NCBI RefSeq assembly: GCF_051235805.1
Contig: NZ_JBPNXV010000001.1
Location: forward strand, 496,001-560,000
From: Pseudothermotoga_B sp051235805
Lineage (GTDB): Bacteria; Thermotogota; Thermotogae; Thermotogales; DSM-5069
Reading direction: 5' to 3'
Length of the DNA stretch: 64,000 nucleotides
The translations under genes were made by a program, and so were the position numbers. Below, in pieces: positions 8,437 through 16,981 of this stretch (position 1 is its first letter; each line of letters begins with the position of its first letter). The notes under the pieces are model-generated. The model had not been told where the DNA came from. It made no database searches and worked only from the letters and a program-made list of their open reading frames with translations.

Positions 8437-9771
8437 TCACAGAGAACTGAGATTACCAGAGACAACAAGATGATTGATGGAGAAATTGTTGAAAGTACTT
8501 TGATGAATGATCATTTGCTCGACATTTTCAAGGCACAACGCAGTTTTCACCGACAAAAAGTGTGAATCTTCCAATGTGATGGATTCTACCCTACATTCCT
8601 TTGCTGCTCTTACCACAATGCCACATTCCGCGTTGACACACTTGAAGTGCTTCACGTTGATCTTTCTTATGATCGGTGGATGATCACCAACTTCGTTGTC
8701 ATACAGTGAATCTATGATCACTGCTTCTTGTGAGAGATTCACAGCTACGTTGTCGATGAAGAATATGTTCTCTATTATTCCCCCTCTTGTTGTGTTGGTT
8801 TTGATTCTCAAGGCTCTTTCAGGGTTGATGAGAAGATTCCCATAAGCCAGAACATTTCTAACACCACCGGACATCTCGCTACCTATTACGATACCACCAT
8901 GGCTGTCCTTGCTTTGTACAAGGTTGTGTCTTATGAGAATGTACTCAGAGGGTATGTTTATCCTTCTACCATCTTCGTTTTTTCCAGATTTTATAGCTAT
9001 TGAATCGTCACCAGTATCGAAGCGGCAGTTTTCTATCAACACGTAACTGCACGATTCTGGATTAATTCCATCGTTGTTGGGTCCTCGGCTTTGAATCGTG
9101 ACGTTTCTGACAATCACATTCTTGCACATCACTGGATGTATGCACCACATTGGTGAGCGTACTACTGTGATTCCTTCTATCATTACATTCCTGCAGTTGT
9201 AAAATTGTATGAAGCTTGGTCTTAAGTAATGCCCCGGTCCAAAGATTCTGTCTTTCACTGGGATTTGTTCTCTTGCCATACGATGCAACAACTTCACGTC
9301 GGCTGACTGTTCGGGCAGACCCTCACGCCAACCAAATTCCACTTTTCCCTTGTAAAACCACCAATGATTGTTGTCAGATTGCCCATCGAGTGTGCCTTCA
9401 CCAGTTATCGCTATGTTTTCTTGATCATTTGCATATATCATGGGTGAGTAGTTGTACAGCTCCATGCCCTCAAATCTTGTCAGAACCACTGGCAGATATC
9501 TATCTGGATCTTGAATGAACCTTATTATTGCACCACTTTGTAGGTGAAGTTCAATGTTGCTTTTGATATGTATTGGACCTGTAAGATATTCTCCAGCTGG
9601 TATCACAATTCTTCCTCCACCAAGGTCCGATACAACCTTGATTAATCTTTTGAAGACGTCGGTGCAATCACTTTTGCCGTCTGCAATAGCGCCAAACTCT
9701 GTGAGAAGAAACTCTCTTTTTGGTATCGTAGGTCGAGATACTCCCTGCAGAATCATTCTTTCAAGATCCAT
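8437..9771 (-). CDS. GH28 exo-polygalacturonase, probably intracellular
   Basis: Right-handed beta-helix glycoside hydrolase, 444 aa. All GH28 signatures are present: P-N-N-D-G (231-235, Asp234), D-T-G-D-D (252-256, Asp255 and Asp256), S-H-G-G (290-293, His291) and R-I-K-T (322-325). There is no signal peptide; the N-terminus is charged and runs straight into the E-F-G-A-I-A-D-G-K-S-D start of the helix. It therefore probably acts in the cytoplasm on imported oligogalacturonides, like the T. maritima enzyme TM0437 as I recall it. A GTG at 9780 lies inside the Shine-Dalgarno AGGAGGTG, so the ATG at 9771 is the start. It is the first gene of the minus-strand operon running to 4164. Confidence 0.9.
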   Translation of the reverse strand: MDLERMILQGVSRPTIPKREFLLTEFGAIADGKSDCTDVFKRLIKVVSDLGGGRIVIPAGEYLTGPIHIKSNIELHLQSGAIIRFIQDPDRYLPVVLTRFEGMELYNYSPMIYANDQENIAITGEGTLDGQSDNNHWWFYKGKVEFGWREGLPEQSADVKLLHRMAREQIPVKDRIFGPGHYLRPSFIQFYNCRNVMIEGITVVRSPMWCIHPVMCKNVIVRNVTIQSRGPNNDGINPESCSYVLIENCRFDTGDDSIAIKSGKNEDGRRINIPSEYILIRHNLVQSKDSHGGIVIGSEMSGGVRNVLAYGNLLINPERALRIKTNTTRGGIIENIFFIDNVAVNLSQEAVIIDSLYDNEVGDHPPIIRKINVKHFKCVNAECGIVVRAAKECRVESITLEDSHFLSVKTALCLENVEQMIIHQSTFNNFSINHLVVSGNLSSL

Positions 9772-10366
9772 GAAGTTCACCTCCTAACAGCAAATTAACG
9801 CTGATCATCTGACTGAAAAACCAATTTACAGTTGTGATTTTACAATGAAGCTACAAATTGCATTTCCTTATAGAGTGGTCACGAATGGTTGGACTTGAAC
9901 ACTGATAAACTGTACCACACAGCTTCAAGTTCAAACGATGAAAATGCTGTACAGTTTGATGAACTTGAGTCCACACCTGCAGAGAAAAGGAGCTTGCTTG
10001 GAATATTTGCAGATGACTAAGATCTTCGAATTATATCAAGATACAGTGATTGTGTGCAGAATTTCGATCACTTCATGCAGTCTATGAAAGGACAACGCGT
10101 CTGTTTGTAGATCTTTGTTGTTGAAAGAACTACAAAGAGAAAACTCAGTGATTCTTCTGAAGTGGCAAAAAGTTTTATGTCATAGCGAAATACTCATTCA
10201 GATGATCATGTAGTTTTTTCAACTTGTCTTTAAGGCTAATTGTCTTTCTGGATGATACTTATTTCGTTTTTTTGTGTGGGTGTAAAGATTCACAACCTTG
10301 GTTGAAATCTATGGTGAAATTTGATAAAATTTTTTTAGTTCACCATTTCATGAGGGAGGTGTTTCT
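9772..10366. other. 595-base divergent intergenic region with coding-like remnants
   Basis: This gap separates the divergent GH28 and binding-protein operons. Apart from regulatory sequence near each end, one reading frame (codons in phase with 9892) stays open from 9874 to the TAA at 10018, reads with protein-like composition, and continues in the same phase to a TAG at 10108 and further stops. A second short frame starts at an ATG at 9845. None has a Shine-Dalgarno sequence or a recognisable family. I read it as a possible decayed gene; chance is not excluded. No tRNA, IS end or long repeat was seen. Confidence 0.3.
10302..10346 (+). promoter_or_regulatory. Promoter with flanking inverted repeat before sugar-binding protein
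   Basis: TTGAAA (10302-10307) and TAAAAT (10325-10330) are 17 bases apart, a good sigma-A promoter for the operon starting at 10367. A perfect 8-base inverted repeat, ATGGTGAA (10311-10318) and TTCACCAT (10339-10346), brackets the -10 box. It may be an operator. The strong Shine-Dalgarno GGGAGG follows at 10354. Confidence 0.65.
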
Positions 10367-11632
10367 ATGAAGCGTTGGTTTGTTACATTCTTGATTGCAC
10401 TTCTTGCTGCTTCAAGTATGGGGGCTATCAAACTTGTTGTCTGGTGCGGTGGCGGAACGGAAAGGGAAGGTATTCAGGCCGCCATAACTGAGTATAAGAA
10501 ACTGAATCCTGATGTTGATTTTGAACTTGTTGACGTACCGTATGCTCAATATGAACAAAAGGTCAGACTTGGTATTATGAGTGGCGACCTTCCCGATCTT
10601 GTGACGATAACCTACCCGTACGCCCCTGGCTATATGCAGTACATGATTGATCTTACTCAGTATGTGCAGAAATATCTTGGAACGACTCCTGAGCAGTTCA
10701 AGAATGCCATGTATGATGTCGTAAGAGTACGTGTTACTGAGGGAGACGCAGTCAGATACGTTCCGTTGCATTTCACGATGCAGTGTCTGTGGGTGAATGT
10801 TGACTATTTTAAGAAAGCTGGCATTGCTTATCCACCGTTTGGAGGTAGAGCTGATCCATGGACTTGGGCTGAGTTCATTGATGTTCTCAAGAAGGTTAAG
10901 CAAGCCAACAATATTCCATACGCCATGTCGATGCAACGCACCGCCGAGAGATTGTTCAATTATCTTGGCATCAGAGGAGTAAAGATCCTTGACGAGAATC
11001 TGGACTTCACACTCGACAAAGATCCGAAGGCAAAGCAGATGCTTGCAGAATTTGTTGATCTCTTCAAACAAAATCTCATGGTGCCAGCAGAGTGGATATC
11101 CAACCAAGATCCAAACATGGCTTTCACCGGAGGGTTGACTGCGGTACTCTGGGCTGGAAGTTGGAGCACGCTGGATCTTCTCAAAGCTGGAAAGAATTTT
11201 GCTCCTGCCTACTTGCCCAAGGATGCAGAGTGGTTAAGCTTAGAGGGCGGAAGATTCTTCGGTGCATTCAAGACAGGCAAGAAGGACAGAGAAGAAGCCG
11301 CAGCGAAGTTTGCACTCTGGCTCGGATGGAAAGGACTCGGTTATGACATCTACCTGCAGAAGACTTATCACATGTCAGCCTACAAAGAACATATGGTTAA
11401 GTATGATAATGCAATAATGGATTTGGTTCAAGCCGTTTGTGGAAGGCTCGCAGAAGTCACACCAGAATGGGTTGTAACGATCAGAAATTCCACGCTTTAC
11501 TCTAACATGCAAACAGCGATTCAAAACCAAGCTTCCGCAGCCATTGCCGGTCAGATCAGCGTTGATGAGATGATAAAGAACCTCAGAAAAGAGTACGACA
11601 GGCTGCTTTCGGAGCTCGGTAGCAAGAAATGA
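10367..11632 (+). CDS. Extracellular sugar-binding protein of ABC transporter
   Basis: MalE/UgpB-like solute-binding protein, 421 aa. Residues 1-20 form a classic signal peptide (M-K-R-W-F, then a hydrophobic run to S-S-M-G-A). The mature protein begins I-K-L-V-V-W-C-G-G-G, the usual first strand, and includes the aromatic-rich sugar-site segments W-T-W-A-E-F and W-A-G-S-W-S. ATG is preceded by GGGAGGTG. It heads an operon with two permeases, two oxidoreductases and a GH4 enzyme, so the cargo is probably an acidic oligosaccharide; that substrate is inferred. Confidence 0.9.
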   Translation: MKRWFVTFLIALLAASSMGAIKLVVWCGGGTEREGIQAAITEYKKLNPDVDFELVDVPYAQYEQKVRLGIMSGDLPDLVTITYPYAPGYMQYMIDLTQYVQKYLGTTPEQFKNAMYDVVRVRVTEGDAVRYVPLHFTMQCLWVNVDYFKKAGIAYPPFGGRADPWTWAEFIDVLKKVKQANNIPYAMSMQRTAERLFNYLGIRGVKILDENLDFTLDKDPKAKQMLAEFVDLFKQNLMVPAEWISNQDPNMAFTGGLTAVLWAGSWSTLDLLKAGKNFAPAYLPKDAEWLSLEGGRFFGAFKTGKKDREEAAAKFALWLGWKGLGYDIYLQKTYHMSAYKEHMVKYDNAIMDLVQAVCGRLAEVTPEWVVTIRNSTLYSNMQTAIQNQASAAIAGQISVDEMIKNLRKEYDRLLSELGSKK

Positions 11633-11634
11633 CC

Positions 11635-11659
11635 AAGGGGGCTGGCTGACAGTCCCCTT
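11635..11659 (+). terminator. Intercistronic hairpin after binding-protein gene
   Basis: AAGGGGGCTG (11635-11644) pairs with CAGTCCCCTT (11650-11659) through one G-U pair around a five-base loop, starting two bases after the stop of the binding-protein gene. TGTTATTT follows. It probably acts as a partial terminator or 3' stabiliser, lowering permease expression relative to binding protein. Confidence 0.75.
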
Positions 11660-11684
11660 TGTTATTTAATGGAGGAGGAGAACT

Positions 11685-12539
11685 TTGAAGAATCTTGTAA
11701 AAAGTAGATTCATCTTTGTTCTGCCAGCACTTGTTTTCCTCTTGATCTTCATTTTGATCCCTATCGTCAGTATCTTTACGATGAGTTTTTACAACTGGAA
11801 CTTGCTGACACCTCCAAAATTTGTGGGTTGGAACAACTTCAAATTGATGATGACCGATAAATGGTTCTGGAATTCCATATGGGTTTCGATAAAGTTGCTC
11901 ATTCTAACGGTTCCGATGACTTTCTTCATCCCAATGGCTCTCGCCGTTGCTCTTTATAAAGAGACAAAATCTTCAAAGACTCTCAGAGCATTCTTCTACT
12001 GGCCTTACATGATGCCTGCCGTGGCAGGAACCACTATGTGGAAATGGCTTTTGTCTTACGATCTTGGGTTGTTCAACCACATTCTCAAATCTGTGGGAAT
12101 GAGCCCTGTGGGCTGGTTGTTGAAACCTTTGCCGGCTTTGTTCGCAGTAGCTATTCTCAGAACCTGGGCAATGACAGGGCTTCTGATGATGATGTTCATC
12201 ACTGGTCTTCAAAATGTATCTGAAGAGTATCACGAAGCGGCAAAAATCGATGGAGCAAATAGATGGCAGATCTTTTGGTATGTAACATTTCCGCTTCTGA
12301 AAAACACGAATTTGCTTGTTCTGACAACTGCCATAGCGCACGTATTCAGAGATTTTGCGGGTATCTATGTGCTGACCGGTGGTGGACCGGGATATTCAAC
12401 TATGGTGACTCCGTTGTACATATACAACAGTGCTTTTACACAATTTAGGATTGGGTACGCCTATTCAATGTCGACGGTGTTCTTGCTCATATCTTTCGTG
12501 ATTGCAATCTTTACTCTGAGGGTACGCGAAGCCAAGTGA
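11685..12539 (+). CDS. Carbohydrate ABC transporter permease, MalF type
   Basis: Membrane permease of 284 aa with about six helices. The EAA loop reads E-E-Y-H-E-A-A-K-I-D-G-A-N-R-W-Q near 183-198, followed by T-F-P-L-L-K. G-G-G-P-G-Y-S near 240 is the MalF-type motif. Start codon is TTG, supported by GGAGGAGGAG five bases upstream; a nearby ATG at 11669 is out of frame. The MalG-type partner begins 17 bases after the stop. Confidence 0.9.
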   Translation: MKNLVKSRFIFVLPALVFLLIFILIPIVSIFTMSFYNWNLLTPPKFVGWNNFKLMMTDKWFWNSIWVSIKLLILTVPMTFFIPMALAVALYKETKSSKTLRAFFYWPYMMPAVAGTTMWKWLLSYDLGLFNHILKSVGMSPVGWLLKPLPALFAVAILRTWAMTGLLMMMFITGLQNVSEEYHEAAKIDGANRWQIFWYVTFPLLKNTNLLVLTTAIAHVFRDFAGIYVLTGGGPGYSTMVTPLYIYNSAFTQFRIGYAYSMSTVFLLISFVIAIFTLRVREAK

Positions 12540-12556
12540 TCTGAGGAGGTTATTCA

Positions 12557-13369
12557 ATGGCGAAAGTCATAAAATGGATTTTTCTCATCACAGCACTTGT
12601 TTTTTACATGTTGCCTGTCTATTATTCGATAGCCTCTTCTTTCAAAAGTTTGCAAGAGGTGTACAGTTATCCCCCCACTGTCTTTCCAAAGTCTCCCACA
12701 CTCCAAGGTTATCAAGAGGCAATCAAAAATCAGGAGCTCTTAACATATCTTCGAAACACACTTTTCGTATCGTTGGTTGCTACATTAATCACCACAATGG
12801 TGTGTGTAATGGCAGGGTATGGTCTGGCAAAGGGAACATTTCTTGGCAGATTCGCTCTCAACAGATTGGTAGTGATGACTTTGTTCATCAGCGCCCAAGT
12901 GATAATGGTACCTTTGTTTGTCATAATAAGGAGACTTGGATTGATCAACAATCTCTGGGGTCTTATTCTGCCAGCCGTTTATACACCAACAGGCATGTTC
13001 ACAGCAATACAGTACATGAAGGATATCCCAGACGAAATGCTTGAGAGTGCAAAAATCGATGGAGCTAACGAATGGCAGATCTTCTGGAAGATCGTCATGC
13101 CGCTTTCGCAACCTTTGGTCGCTGCACTTGCCATATTTTCCTTCACCTGGCGATGGAATGATTTTGTGCTGCCGTTACTCGTTGTCAACAGGAGAAGTCT
13201 TTACACACTGCAGCTTGCATTAGCGGTAATTCAAGGCGAATATGGTGGCGTTTCATGGAATACAATACTTGCCTTTTCCACTCTTACAATAATTCCTACA
13301 CTGGTTATCTTTCTACTCTTCCAGCGATTCTTCATGAGGGGCATCATGGCTGGTGGATTGAAATACTGA
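12557..13369 (+). CDS. Carbohydrate ABC transporter permease, MalG type
   Basis: Membrane permease of 270 aa with six predicted helices. The EAA loop E-S-A-K-I-D-G-A-N-E-W-Q near 161-172 contacts an ATPase not encoded in the operon. The C-terminus R-F-F-M-R-G-I-M-A-G-G-L-K-Y is the usual MalG ending. ATG with GAGGAGG at proper distance. It pairs with the upstream MalF-type permease. Confidence 0.9.
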   Translation: MAKVIKWIFLITALVFYMLPVYYSIASSFKSLQEVYSYPPTVFPKSPTLQGYQEAIKNQELLTYLRNTLFVSLVATLITTMVCVMAGYGLAKGTFLGRFALNRLVVMTLFISAQVIMVPLFVIIRRLGLINNLWGLILPAVYTPTGMFTAIQYMKDIPDEMLESAKIDGANEWQIFWKIVMPLSQPLVAALAIFSFTWRWNDFVLPLLVVNRRSLYTLQLALAVIQGEYGGVSWNTILAFSTLTIIPTLVIFLLFQRFFMRGIMAGGLKY

Positions 13370-13380
13370 GGTTCGAAGGG

Positions 13381-14592
13381 ATGAACGTGGTGAGCAAGTA
13401 CGTCTCAGTTCTTCTGGTTGGCATAGGTGGGTACGGGGCGAAGTATGTTGAATACTTGCTGAAGGAAGGAATAGATCATGGAGCTCAGATAGTAGGGGCA
13501 GTCGATCCTCAGCCCAACAGGAGCAAATTTCACGAGACCCTAATCAATATGAAAATCCCAGTCTTTGAAGATTTGAATGACTTTTATACACATCATAGAG
13601 CCGATCTGGTTGTAATATCATCTCCTATTCATTTTCACTGTGAACAGACCTGCTTGTCGTTGGAACAGGGTAGCAATGTTTTGTGCGAAAAACCAGCGGC
13701 AGCTACTGTCAGTGAAGTTGAGAGAATGATTGAGTACAGAGATCGATTCAAAAGACATGTGATGATAGGTTTCCAGTGGGCTTATGATCCCACGTTTTTA
13801 AGATTGAAAGAAGATATATCAAATGGCAAGTTTGGAAAGCCTGTGCGGCTCAAAACTATGGTACTCTGGCCAAGGGATAGTACTTATTATACAAGATCAT
13901 CGTGGGCTGGGCGGCTTAAAGTGAATGATAGATGGGTATTAGACAGTGTTGCGAACAACGCCACTGCTCATTTCCTGCATGGTATGCTCTTTGTACTTGG
14001 AAATCATCTATCGCAGGCAGCATCTCCACAAACAGTGCAGGCTGAACTGTACAGAGCAAACAAGATAGAGAGTTTCGACACCTGTTGTATGAGAATATTG
14101 GTAAAAGATGTGGAGATTCTTTTCTACGCAACACACGCTTGTAAGCAGAGGAATGGTCCATACTTCGTCTACGAATTCGAGAAAGCAAAGATTGTCTTCG
14201 GCAGCCCAAATGTCAGTGACAACAAGCTGGTTGCCTTTTACAAAGATGGCAAAACTCACAACTATGGTGCTGTTGATCATGGTAGTATGGGAAAACTCTG
14301 GCATGCAATAGAAACTGCAAAAGGCAAAGAGGTAGTGATTTGTTCTTTGGAATCTGCACTTTCACACACACTGGTTATAAATGCTGCGCACAGATCTTCA
14401 AAGATAATCAACTTTCCAGAAAAAATAATCAAGACGGAGCAAGAACTTGTTTACGTCGAAGGGATAGATACTCTTATAGAAGAAGCCTTTGAGAGTAACA
14501 AGCTTTTCTCGGAGCTTGGTCTTCCATGGGCACAAGAAGGTAAGGTCATTCACCTTGATGATTTTCAAGGTACAGAGGATGAAGGCAGATGA
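13381..14592 (+). CDS. Gfo/Idh/MocA family oxidoreductase
   Basis: NAD(P)-dependent dehydrogenase of 403 aa. The Rossmann motif G-I-G-G-Y-G lies at about 16-21, and the family lysine is in L-C-E-K-P-A-A near 106. The C-terminal alpha/beta dimer domain follows and is longer than in small family members. The frame is open further upstream into the permease gene, but the ATG at 13381 follows GAAGGG and gives a normal N-terminus. Substrates of this family are sugars, sugar acids or cyclitols; the operon suggests a uronic acid or its 3-keto form, which is inference. The 3' end overlaps the next oxidoreductase by four bases. Confidence 0.85.
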   Translation: MNVVSKYVSVLLVGIGGYGAKYVEYLLKEGIDHGAQIVGAVDPQPNRSKFHETLINMKIPVFEDLNDFYTHHRADLVVISSPIHFHCEQTCLSLEQGSNVLCEKPAAATVSEVERMIEYRDRFKRHVMIGFQWAYDPTFLRLKEDISNGKFGKPVRLKTMVLWPRDSTYYTRSSWAGRLKVNDRWVLDSVANNATAHFLHGMLFVLGNHLSQAASPQTVQAELYRANKIESFDTCCMRILVKDVEILFYATHACKQRNGPYFVYEFEKAKIVFGSPNVSDNKLVAFYKDGKTHNYGAVDHGSMGKLWHAIETAKGKEVVICSLESALSHTLVINAAHRSSKIINFPEKIIKTEQELVYVEGIDTLIEEAFESNKLFSELGLPWAQEGKVIHLDDFQGTEDEGR

Positions 14593-15584
14593 GGATCTGC
14601 ATAATAGGTTCATCTGGACATTACCAGTACGTTCTGAGAGGTCTTCACAAAGACACAAGAATTGTTGCAATTGCACCAGGGTCTGCTGGTGAAGAGATGA
14701 CACCGTTGAGGAAGGCTTTGAAAGAGTTAGATTTGCACGTTAGGGAGTACGAGCAGTACGAAAAGATGATCGATATTGAAAAGCCAGATGCTGTGGCCAT
14801 AAACAGTTTCTTTGGTGTGAACTCCAAGATTCTGATCGAAATGCTTCAAAGAAAGATTCACTCCTTCGTTGAAAAACCAATAGCGATTTCCTTTGAGGAT
14901 CTAAATCAGATAAAGAGTCTGTACGAGAGTGTTCAGAAGGACGTTTTTTTCACTGCAATGTTTGGTTTGAGGTACAAAGCTCATTTTCTAACCGCAAAAG
15001 TTCTGATAGACTCGGGTGAAATTGGTAAGATAAGACTCCTAAACACACAGAAGTCCTACAAACTGGGCAAGAGGCACAGTTTTTATACAAAGAGATCTAC
15101 TTACGGTGGAACCATTCCTTGGGTTGGAATACATGCTATAGATTGGATAAATTGGTTTACAGGTACGAAATTCTTGACTGTCTATGCAACTCATTCAAAG
15201 ATTGACAACAAAGATCACGGAGATCTTGAAATGACTGCTCTTTGTCACTTCGTACTTGATCAGGAGATTTTTGCTTGCGTGAGTATTGATTATCTGAGAC
15301 CAGAGCAGGCACTCACTCACGACGATGATAGAGTGAGAGTTGTTGGGACAAAGGGAATTCTCGAAGTTACCAGGGGCAAGGTGATAGTTCTTGACGACAA
15401 AGGTGAAAGAGAGGTACCTCTGGTTGCTGAAAAGCAGATATTCTCCGAGTTCCTTTCTCAGATAAAAGGTACAGGCTCTTGTATGGTAACACCGAGAGAC
15501 AGTATACTCGCAACTGAGATTGCTCTAAAGGCGAGAGAATCTGCAGACACTGGGAGGGTAGTAGAAATATGTCAGGTACTGTGA
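14589..15584 (+). CDS. Gfo/Idh/MocA family oxidoreductase
   Basis: Second NAD(P)-binding oxidoreductase of the operon, 331 aa. The N-terminal nucleotide site is G-S-S-G-H-Y (7-12), less glycine-rich than usual. The E-K-P lysine motif is at about 93-95 (V-E-K-P-I-A) and the substrate-side motif W-V-G-I-H-A-I-D-W near 178-186 supplies the conserved D and H. It starts in ATGA overlap with the previous gene and overlaps GH4 by 16 bases, so the three are translationally coupled. Two different Gfo/Idh enzymes next to an NAD-using GH4 hydrolase suggest redox steps on the released sugar. Confidence 0.85.
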   Translation: MRICIIGSSGHYQYVLRGLHKDTRIVAIAPGSAGEEMTPLRKALKELDLHVREYEQYEKMIDIEKPDAVAINSFFGVNSKILIEMLQRKIHSFVEKPIAISFEDLNQIKSLYESVQKDVFFTAMFGLRYKAHFLTAKVLIDSGEIGKIRLLNTQKSYKLGKRHSFYTKRSTYGGTIPWVGIHAIDWINWFTGTKFLTVYATHSKIDNKDHGDLEMTALCHFVLDQEIFACVSIDYLRPEQALTHDDDRVRVVGTKGILEVTRGKVIVLDDKGEREVPLVAEKQIFSEFLSQIKGTGSCMVTPRDSILATEIALKARESADTGRVVEICQVL

Positions 15585-16981
15585 AGATAGCTCTTATAGG
15601 TGCTGGGAGCGTCAGATACACGATAAAGCTGATCAGTGATCTTGTAAATGCAGAAGAATTGAAGGATGTTGTGATATCTCTCATGGACATAGATAAAGAA
15701 AGGCTCGAGGCAACGCATTTGCTGATTGAAAAGTACACAACAGAACTGGGGAGAAACTTTCAGATCGAAAGTACGACCGATTTAAGTAAGGCGTTGGAAA
15801 AAACTGATTTTGTTATTAACACGGCACTTGCGAGATCTCAAGGACACGAGGATGGTTATGTGCAGTATGAGATCACAAGAGAGATCGGCGAGAGACACGG
15901 TTACTACAGAGGTATCGATAGCCAAGAGTTCAACATGGTTTCGGATTATTACACTCTGACCAATTACAACCATTTGAAGATGAACCTTGAGATAGCAAGA
16001 GCTATTGAAAGTATTTGCCCGAATGCATGGCTTCTGCAGACATCAAACCCAGTTTTTGAAATCACACAAATGATAAAGGATCTTACCAAAGTAAAGGTTG
16101 TGGGATTGTGTCATGGTTATGCTCACATCTTCGATCTGGCAAGCAAAATAGGTTTGAATCCCGATCGAATACAATGGCAGGTGGCTGGAGTAAACCACGC
16201 AATATGGCTGAATAGATTCGAATCTGATGATCAAAATGGTTATGAGATACTTGAGAGATGGATTAGAGAAGAATCACAAAAATGGCAACCGAAAGATCCG
16301 TGGGATGTGGATCTTTCCCCAGCGGCGATAGATATGTACAGATTTTACGGCATGTTGCCTGTAGGTGACACCGTCAGATGTGGTACGTGGAAATATCACT
16401 ACAATCTTGAAACGAAGAAGAGATGGTATGGAAGATTCGGAGGCATAGACAACGAAATAGAGAGACCAAAGTTCTACGAACAGTTGAGACAGACAAGAAA
16501 AAATCTGATCAAAGTTGCTCAGCAGTTACGGCAAGATCCTTCAATAACTCTTACGCAAATCATGCCGTCTGTCTTCACAAAGAACACCGAGAGTAAGGAA
16601 CAACACATTCCCTTCATAAATGCGATAGTCAACAACAAGAAGGCACGATTGGTGCTGAATATAGAAAACAGAGGAGCGATCAAAGGAATACCTGACGATG
16701 TTGTCGTAGAAATACCAGTAACTGTCGACAAAGACGGCATTCATCCCGAGAAAATAGAACCAGATCTGACTTTGAGGATCAAGGAAATGTACCTGATGCC
16801 AAGAATACTGAAAATGAAATGGGCTCTTGAGGCTTTCAAGACAGGTGACATTAGTATCTTAGAGGAAATCCTTCTGAGAGATCCAAGGACAAGATCATAC
16901 AAACAAGTGAAAGATGTGTTGATGGCAATCTTAGAATTACCATTCAATCGAGAGATGAGGTACCATTATTTGAAGTCTTAG
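15569..16981 (+). CDS. GH4 glycosidase, alpha-glucuronidase type
   Basis: NAD- and Mn-dependent family 4 glycoside hydrolase of 470 aa, which works by transient oxidation of C3. G-A-G-S (11-14) is the dinucleotide site; T-S-N-P (158-161) holds the conserved Asn; C-H-G-Y (181-184) and His210 in G-V-N-H are the metal ligands. The residues after C-H in this motif correlate with substrate class in GH4, and C-H-G is what I remember for the Thermotoga alpha-glucuronidases, whereas alpha-galactosidase and alpha-glucosidase members differ. The exact uronate specificity is not certain. It ends the operon and its stop overlaps the convergent LacI gene by four bases. Confidence 0.85.
   Translation: MSGTVKIALIGAGSVRYTIKLISDLVNAEELKDVVISLMDIDKERLEATHLLIEKYTTELGRNFQIESTTDLSKALEKTDFVINTALARSQGHEDGYVQYEITREIGERHGYYRGIDSQEFNMVSDYYTLTNYNHLKMNLEIARAIESICPNAWLLQTSNPVFEITQMIKDLTKVKVVGLCHGYAHIFDLASKIGLNPDRIQWQVAGVNHAIWLNRFESDDQNGYEILERWIREESQKWQPKDPWDVDLSPAAIDMYRFYGMLPVGDTVRCGTWKYHYNLETKKRWYGRFGGIDNEIERPKFYEQLRQTRKNLIKVAQQLRQDPSITLTQIMPSVFTKNTESKEQHIPFINAIVNNKKARLVLNIENRGAIKGIPDDVVVEIPVTVDKDGIHPEKIEPDLTLRIKEMYLMPRILKMKWALEAFKTGDISILEEILLRDPRTRSYKQVKDVLMAILELPFNREMRYHYLKS

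Noticed and set aside
9772..10366. CRISPR array or tRNA in the longest gap
   Set aside because: No regularly spaced repeats and no cloverleaf or CCA-like tRNA pattern were found.
16978..16981. Four-base overlap of convergent GH4 and LacI genes as a regulatory feature
   Set aside because: Short 3' overlaps are common in compact genomes and no hairpin was seen there.
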